This document shows positions 5,152 through 5,835 of a stretch of DNA of 5,835 nucleotides, one piece after another (within the stretch, counting starts at the first letter, position 1; each line of letters starts with the position of its first letter). The stretch comes from Candidatus Aminicenantota bacterium (GTDB lineage: Bacteria > Acidobacteriota > Aminicenantia > Aminicenantales > Saccharicenantaceae): positions 1-5,835 of the forward strand of contig DSDX01000242.1 in NCBI GenBank assembly GCA_011048485.1, written 5' to 3'. A program made the translations under genes and the position numbers. The notes under the pieces are model-generated. The model did no database searches. It was not told the DNA's origin and was given only the letters and a program-made list of their open reading frames with translations.

Positions 5152-5835
5152 TGAATAACAAGGCTCAAATCACTTCCAAACCCCGCCGGAGCGGCGCGGC
5201 GGAGGCCTTTTGCGATGGCCGGTTGGCAATGGGGCGAGTCACGCTTGCCTTAGTTGATCTCGTCAAGGCATCAGGGCTGTCTGCATTGGCTGCCAAGCGC
5301 CAGCTGTCGCGCCTGCGCGGAAAAGCCGTCAGGATTTCTCCCCGGCAACCGTTTTACTTGATCGTAAGCCCGGAACATCGCAGCCTGGGCGCGCCGCCCC
5401 CGAACTGGTGGCTCCAGGATTACTTCGATTGGCTGGGCCGTCCATATTATCTCGCGCTTCAATCCGCGGCCAGTTCATACGGTTCGAATCCACAGGCACT
5501 CCAGATCACTCAAGTGATGACCAACAAACCACTAAGGCCTATCAAGGTCGGAAGAGCCCAGCTTCGATTCTTCGTGAAGCGCGGCATTGAACGGACACCG
5601 ATACGACAACCCGTTGGAGCGGTCGCGCCTCTTTGCGTCAGCACACCGGAGGCGACCGCGTATGACTTGATTCGTTATGCAACGAGCATCGGCGGTATCG
5701 AACGCGCGGCTGAGACCATTCGCCCGTTGCTTCCGCTCATGCACGTCCGAGAACTCAAGCGGGTGTTGGACGCGGAGAACGAGGCCATCGTCGCACAACG
5801 GCTGGGATTTGTGATCGATGCGCTCGGCGCTGAAC
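5151..5835 (+). CDS. abiEi: AbiEi-family antitoxin/transcriptional repressor of a type IV toxin-antitoxin system, 3' end outside the window
   Basis: An uninterrupted frame from ATG 5151 to the right edge gives 228 residues with no stop, so the gene is cut by the window. Residues about 28-72 form a predicted winged helix (GRVTLALVDLVKASGLSALA, then KRQLSRLRGKAVRIS and FYLIVSPE). The linker RSLGAPPPNWW (77-87) and GRPYYLALQSAASSYG (96-111) follow. Next come QVMTNKPLRPIKVGRAQLRF (121-140) and STPEATAYDLIRY (164-176), then a helical C-terminal region. This order is what I know from AbiEi antitoxins (COG5340/AbiEi_3 type) of AbiE phage-abortive-infection modules. In these, AbiEi represses the operon and counters AbiEii, a nucleotidyltransferase toxin that should start just downstream. 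Other in-frame starts are ATG 5145 and ATG 5229; 5151 fits the promoter best. Codons such as GCA, TTG, ACA and CAA are more frequent than in the neighbours, and hand counts give 31 GC of 60 at 5461-5520 against 49 of 60 at 3721-3780. This suggests transfer. Confidence 0.85.
   Translation, partial: MNNKAQITSKPRRSGAAEAFCDGRLAMGRVTLALVDLVKASGLSALAAKRQLSRLRGKAVRISPRQPFYLIVSPEHRSLGAPPPNWWLQDYFDWLGRPYYLALQSAASSYGSNPQALQITQVMTNKPLRPIKVGRAQLRFFVKRGIERTPIRQPVGAVAPLCVSTPEATAYDLIRYATSIGGIERAAETIRPLLPLMHVRELKRVLDAENEAIVAQRLGFVIDALGAE

Noticed and set aside
4607..5158. Plus-strand open frame of 183 codons opposite the lipocalin-like lipoprotein
   Set aside because: The minus-strand frame has a signal peptide, lipobox, Shine-Dalgarno and beta-strand pattern; this one has none and runs into the antitoxin promoter.
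5271..5798. Two minus-strand open frames (5271-5462 and 5532-5798) and a plus-strand one (5408-5590)
   Set aside because: All overlap the uninterrupted AbiEi frame, show no domains and lack ribosome binding sites.
1..5835. CRISPR array, tRNA, rRNA or insertion sequence
   Set aside because: No direct repeats with unique spacers, no tRNA-like clover-leaf or rRNA words, and no transposase or terminal inverted repeats were seen. The only tandem repeats are inside the lipoprotein gene and are coding.

Overview
The window looks like a chromosomal stretch from a GC-rich, diderm (outer-membrane) bacterium. It has two genes with lipoprotein signal peptides, promoters of ordinary sigma70 type, and a BlaI/M56 pair of the short type common in Bacteroidota, Acidobacteriota/Aminicenantota and related phyla. 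The TTGACA-17-TATCAT promoter argues against a typical Bacteroidota promoter system. An Acidobacteriota-like source is my best guess, at low confidence.

Region 1 (1-1793) is a two-gene regulatory operon. A BlaI/MecI-family winged-helix repressor (35-421) overlaps by 8 bp an M56-family (BlaR1-like) membrane metallopeptidase (414-1721). A 7+7 bp dyad directly abuts a TATAAT box just upstream and is the likely operator. A GC-rich 12-bp hairpin follows the operon. The peptidase has no penicillin-binding sensor domain; a Lys/Glu-rich coiled coil takes its place after the last membrane segment.

Region 2 (1722-4273) starts with a near-consensus promoter. It drives a 707-residue lipoprotein made of four exact-period 83-residue chitobiase-C-terminal-like (Fn3-like) repeats followed by a complete seven-bladed lactonase-type beta-propeller. 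A 52-residue two-helix membrane protein (4115-4273) follows 17 bp downstream and is easily missed.

Region 3 (4274-4953) holds a convergent gene on the minus strand for a lipocalin-like lipoprotein with two CxC motifs.

Region 4 (4954-5835) begins with a divergent intergenic stretch richer in A+T. It is followed by a gene still open at the right edge (5151-5835+), which I read as the AbiEi antitoxin/repressor of a type IV toxin-antitoxin (AbiE) phage-defence module. Its promoter overlaps two inverted repeats sharing one centre, and the predicted transcript starts at or next to the start codon. The AbiEii toxin is expected just beyond the window. Base composition drops in this part, suggesting a horizontally acquired defence module next to core-type genes.

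I see no clearly new system. The points best worth following are the sensor-less M56 protein, the lipoprotein plus small membrane protein pair, the mosaic repeats, and the leaderless, operator-covered antitoxin start.
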